From Clostridiaceae bacterium (lineage in GTDB: Bacteria > Bacillota > Clostridia > Oscillospirales > Acutalibacteraceae), in assembly GCA_904502175.1 (NCBI GenBank), contig CAJGDU010000070.1, positions 1 to 6,473 on the forward strand: a stretch of 6,473 nt of DNA. The letters are read 5' to 3'. Position numbers and translations under genes: made by a program. The notes beneath the pieces were generated by a model, which was given only the letters and a program-made list of their open reading frames with translations, had not been told where the DNA came from and ran no database searches. How positions within the stretch are numbered: position 1 is the first letter of the stretch; every line of letters begins with the position of its first letter. Below, one piece after another: positions 5,059-6,473 of this stretch.

Positions 5059-6473
5059 ATGATATTGAACATCAGCAACTTATCGAAATCCTTTGGCGAC
5101 CAGCTGCTCTTCGAAGGTCTCAACCTCTCGGTGGAGAAGGGAGACATCGTCGGTCTCATCGGCGCGAACGGCGCCGGGAAGACCACGCTCTTCCACCTCA
5201 TCACCGGGGCGGAGGAGCCGGACGGCGGCGCTGTCATACGGTCCCCCTTCACGACGCTGGGGTACCTCGAACAGCACGTCTGCGCCGACTCGGAACGGAC
5301 CACGTACGAGGAGACCCTGCTGGTCTTCTCGCCGCTCTTCGAGATGGAGCGGGAGCTTGCCGCCCTGCGGGACGCCCTCTCCGGCGAAAAGGCCGGCGAC
5401 CCGGCCCTCATCGCCCGGCAGGAAGAACTGCTGGCGGCCTATGAGGCGGCAGACGGGCTGACCTACAAGAACCTGACCCGGGCCGTCCTCTCCGGCCTCG
5501 GGTTTTCGGAACAGGAGCAGGAGCTGCCGGTCCGGAGCCTCTCCGGCGGACAGAAGTCCAAAATCGGGCTTGCGAAACTGCTCCTGCAGAAACCGGACCT
5601 CATGCTGCTGGACGAGCCCACGAACCATCTGGACATCCGGTCCATCGGCTGGCTGGAGAACTTTATCAGCGCCAGCCATATCACGACCATCGTCATCTCC
5701 CATGACCGGTATTTCCTCGACAAGGTATGCACCCGCATCGCGGAGATCTCTCTGCGAAAAGTCTATGTGACCGACGGCAGCTACAGCCGGCATATGGAAC
5801 TCAAGGCGGAGAGAGACCTGTCCCTGCAGCGCAACTACGACAACACCATGGCCGAAGTGCACCGCATCGAGGGCATCATCGAACAGCAGAGGCGCTGGAA
5901 CCGGGAGCGGAACATCCGCACCGCGGAGAGCAAGCAGAAACAGATCGACCGCCTGACGAAGGACCTGGAAAAGCCCGAATATGAACGCCTCGACTTCTCG
6001 TTCTTCTTCAACCCGGACAGCGTCAGCGGGGAAGAGGTCCTCGACGTGGACCACCTCTCCATGGAGTTCCCCGGGAAAGTGCTTTACCAAGATGTCAGCT
6101 TCAACATCCGGCGGGGCGAACGGGTCTTCCTCATCGGGGAGAACGGCATCGGCAAGACGACCCTGCTCAAACAGATCCTGAAGCGGGTGCGGGGCGTCCG
6201 CTTCGGCATCGGCGTCACCACCGGGTACTTCGACCAGCACCAGATGAACCTCTCCCTGAACAAGACGGTCCTCGAAGAGGTCCACGACATGTACCCGCGC
6301 ATGACGGACACCGAAGTCCGCTCCGCGCTGGCCATCTTCGGCTTCAAAGGGGACAAGGTCTTCGAGTCCATCGAGACCCTCTCCGGCGGCGAACGGGCCA
6401 AAGTGGCGCTGTGCCGGCTCATGCTCCGGCACTGCAACTTCCTTCTGCTGGACGAGCCTACGAACCACCTGGA
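5059..6473 (+). CDS. ABC-F family ATPase, truncated at the right window edge
   Basis: The first 471 codons of an ABC-F protein are present. These soluble ATPases with two nucleotide-binding domains and no membrane part act on the ribosome; some give antibiotic resistance by target protection, others help translation. Domain 1 has Walker A GANGAGKTT (residues 35-43), signature LSGGQ (161-165), Walker B LMLLDEPTNHLD (181-192) and switch histidine ISHDRY (213-218). A charged, probably helical linker follows (about 245-310, with RRWNRERNIRTAESKQKQ), matching the P-site tRNA interaction motif. Domain 2 has Walker A GENGIGKTT (360-368), signature LSGGE (441-445) and the start of Walker B, LLLDEPTNHL (462-471), where the window ends. 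The ATG is preceded by a modest AAGAGG around 5042-5047. It diverges from the sortase operon. No leader peptide fits in the short upstream gap. The subfamily looks YdiF-like rather than clearly a resistance type, but that is a weak inference. Confidence 0.93.
   Translation, partial: MILNISNLSKSFGDQLLFEGLNLSVEKGDIVGLIGANGAGKTTLFHLITGAEEPDGGAVIRSPFTTLGYLEQHVCADSERTTYEETLLVFSPLFEMERELAALRDALSGEKAGDPALIARQEELLAAYEAADGLTYKNLTRAVLSGLGFSEQEQELPVRSLSGGQKSKIGLAKLLLQKPDLMLLDEPTNHLDIRSIGWLENFISASHITTIVISHDRYFLDKVCTRIAEISLRKVYVTDGSYSRHMELKAERDLSLQRNYDNTMAEVHRIEGIIEQQRRWNRERNIRTAESKQKQIDRLTKDLEKPEYERLDFSFFFNPDSVSGEEVLDVDHLSMEFPGKVLYQDVSFNIRRGERVFLIGENGIGKTTLLKQILKRVRGVRFGIGVTTGYFDQHQMNLSLNKTVLEEVHDMYPRMTDTEVRSALAIFGFKGDKVFESIETLSGGERAKVALCRLMLRHCNFLLLDEPTNHL

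Noticed and set aside
5080..6468. A 462-codon open frame on the minus strand opposite the ABC-F gene
   Set aside because: The plus strand has all ABC-F motifs in order. The antisense translation is biased in composition, has no recognisable domain and no convincing start.

Overview
The window is a compact stretch of bacterial chromosome with five complete genes and one truncated gene. I see no RNA genes, insertion sequences or CRISPR arrays. Coding DNA is GC-rich by eye, with third positions mostly C or G. Strong AAGGAGG-type ribosome binding sites, GTG and TTG starts, a class B sortase with a single membrane anchor, and PlsY together point to a Gram-positive Firmicute. I infer a GC-rich member of class Clostridia, such as an Oscillospirales-type gut bacterium; no marker gene here fixes the genus.

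Positions 1-119 hold a regulatory leader. It contains a long RNA hairpin, probably the terminator of a gene outside the window, interleaved with two sigma-70/sigma-A-like promoters. A plus-strand operon of three genes follows: a CLC-family anion transporter (120-1403), a cytidylate kinase-like protein (1417-2013) and a MATE-family efflux transporter (2014-3411). The gaps are 13 and 0 nt, and the second and third genes have ribosome binding sites that overlap the end of the gene before, so translation is probably coupled. A GC-rich hairpin with a U-rich tail at 3417-3452 ends the operon.

The same hairpin separates it from a convergent minus-strand operon. That operon reads from 4997 down to 3470 and encodes a class B sortase (TTG start), then PlsY, the acyl-phosphate:glycerol-3-phosphate acyltransferase, 13 nt downstream. 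An extended -10 promoter lies just upstream of the sortase. Divergent from it, a plus-strand ABC-F ATPase begins at 5059 and runs off the right edge inside its second Walker B motif.

Two themes emerge: ion and solute export (CLC plus MATE, with a nucleotide-kinase-like partner of unknown job) and the cell envelope (sortase plus phospholipid synthesis). The ABC-F protein most likely acts on ribosomes. No strikingly new multi-gene system is evident. The most unusual points are the divergent CLC selectivity motifs, the kinase-like gene locked between two transporters, and the overlapping hairpin/promoter leader.
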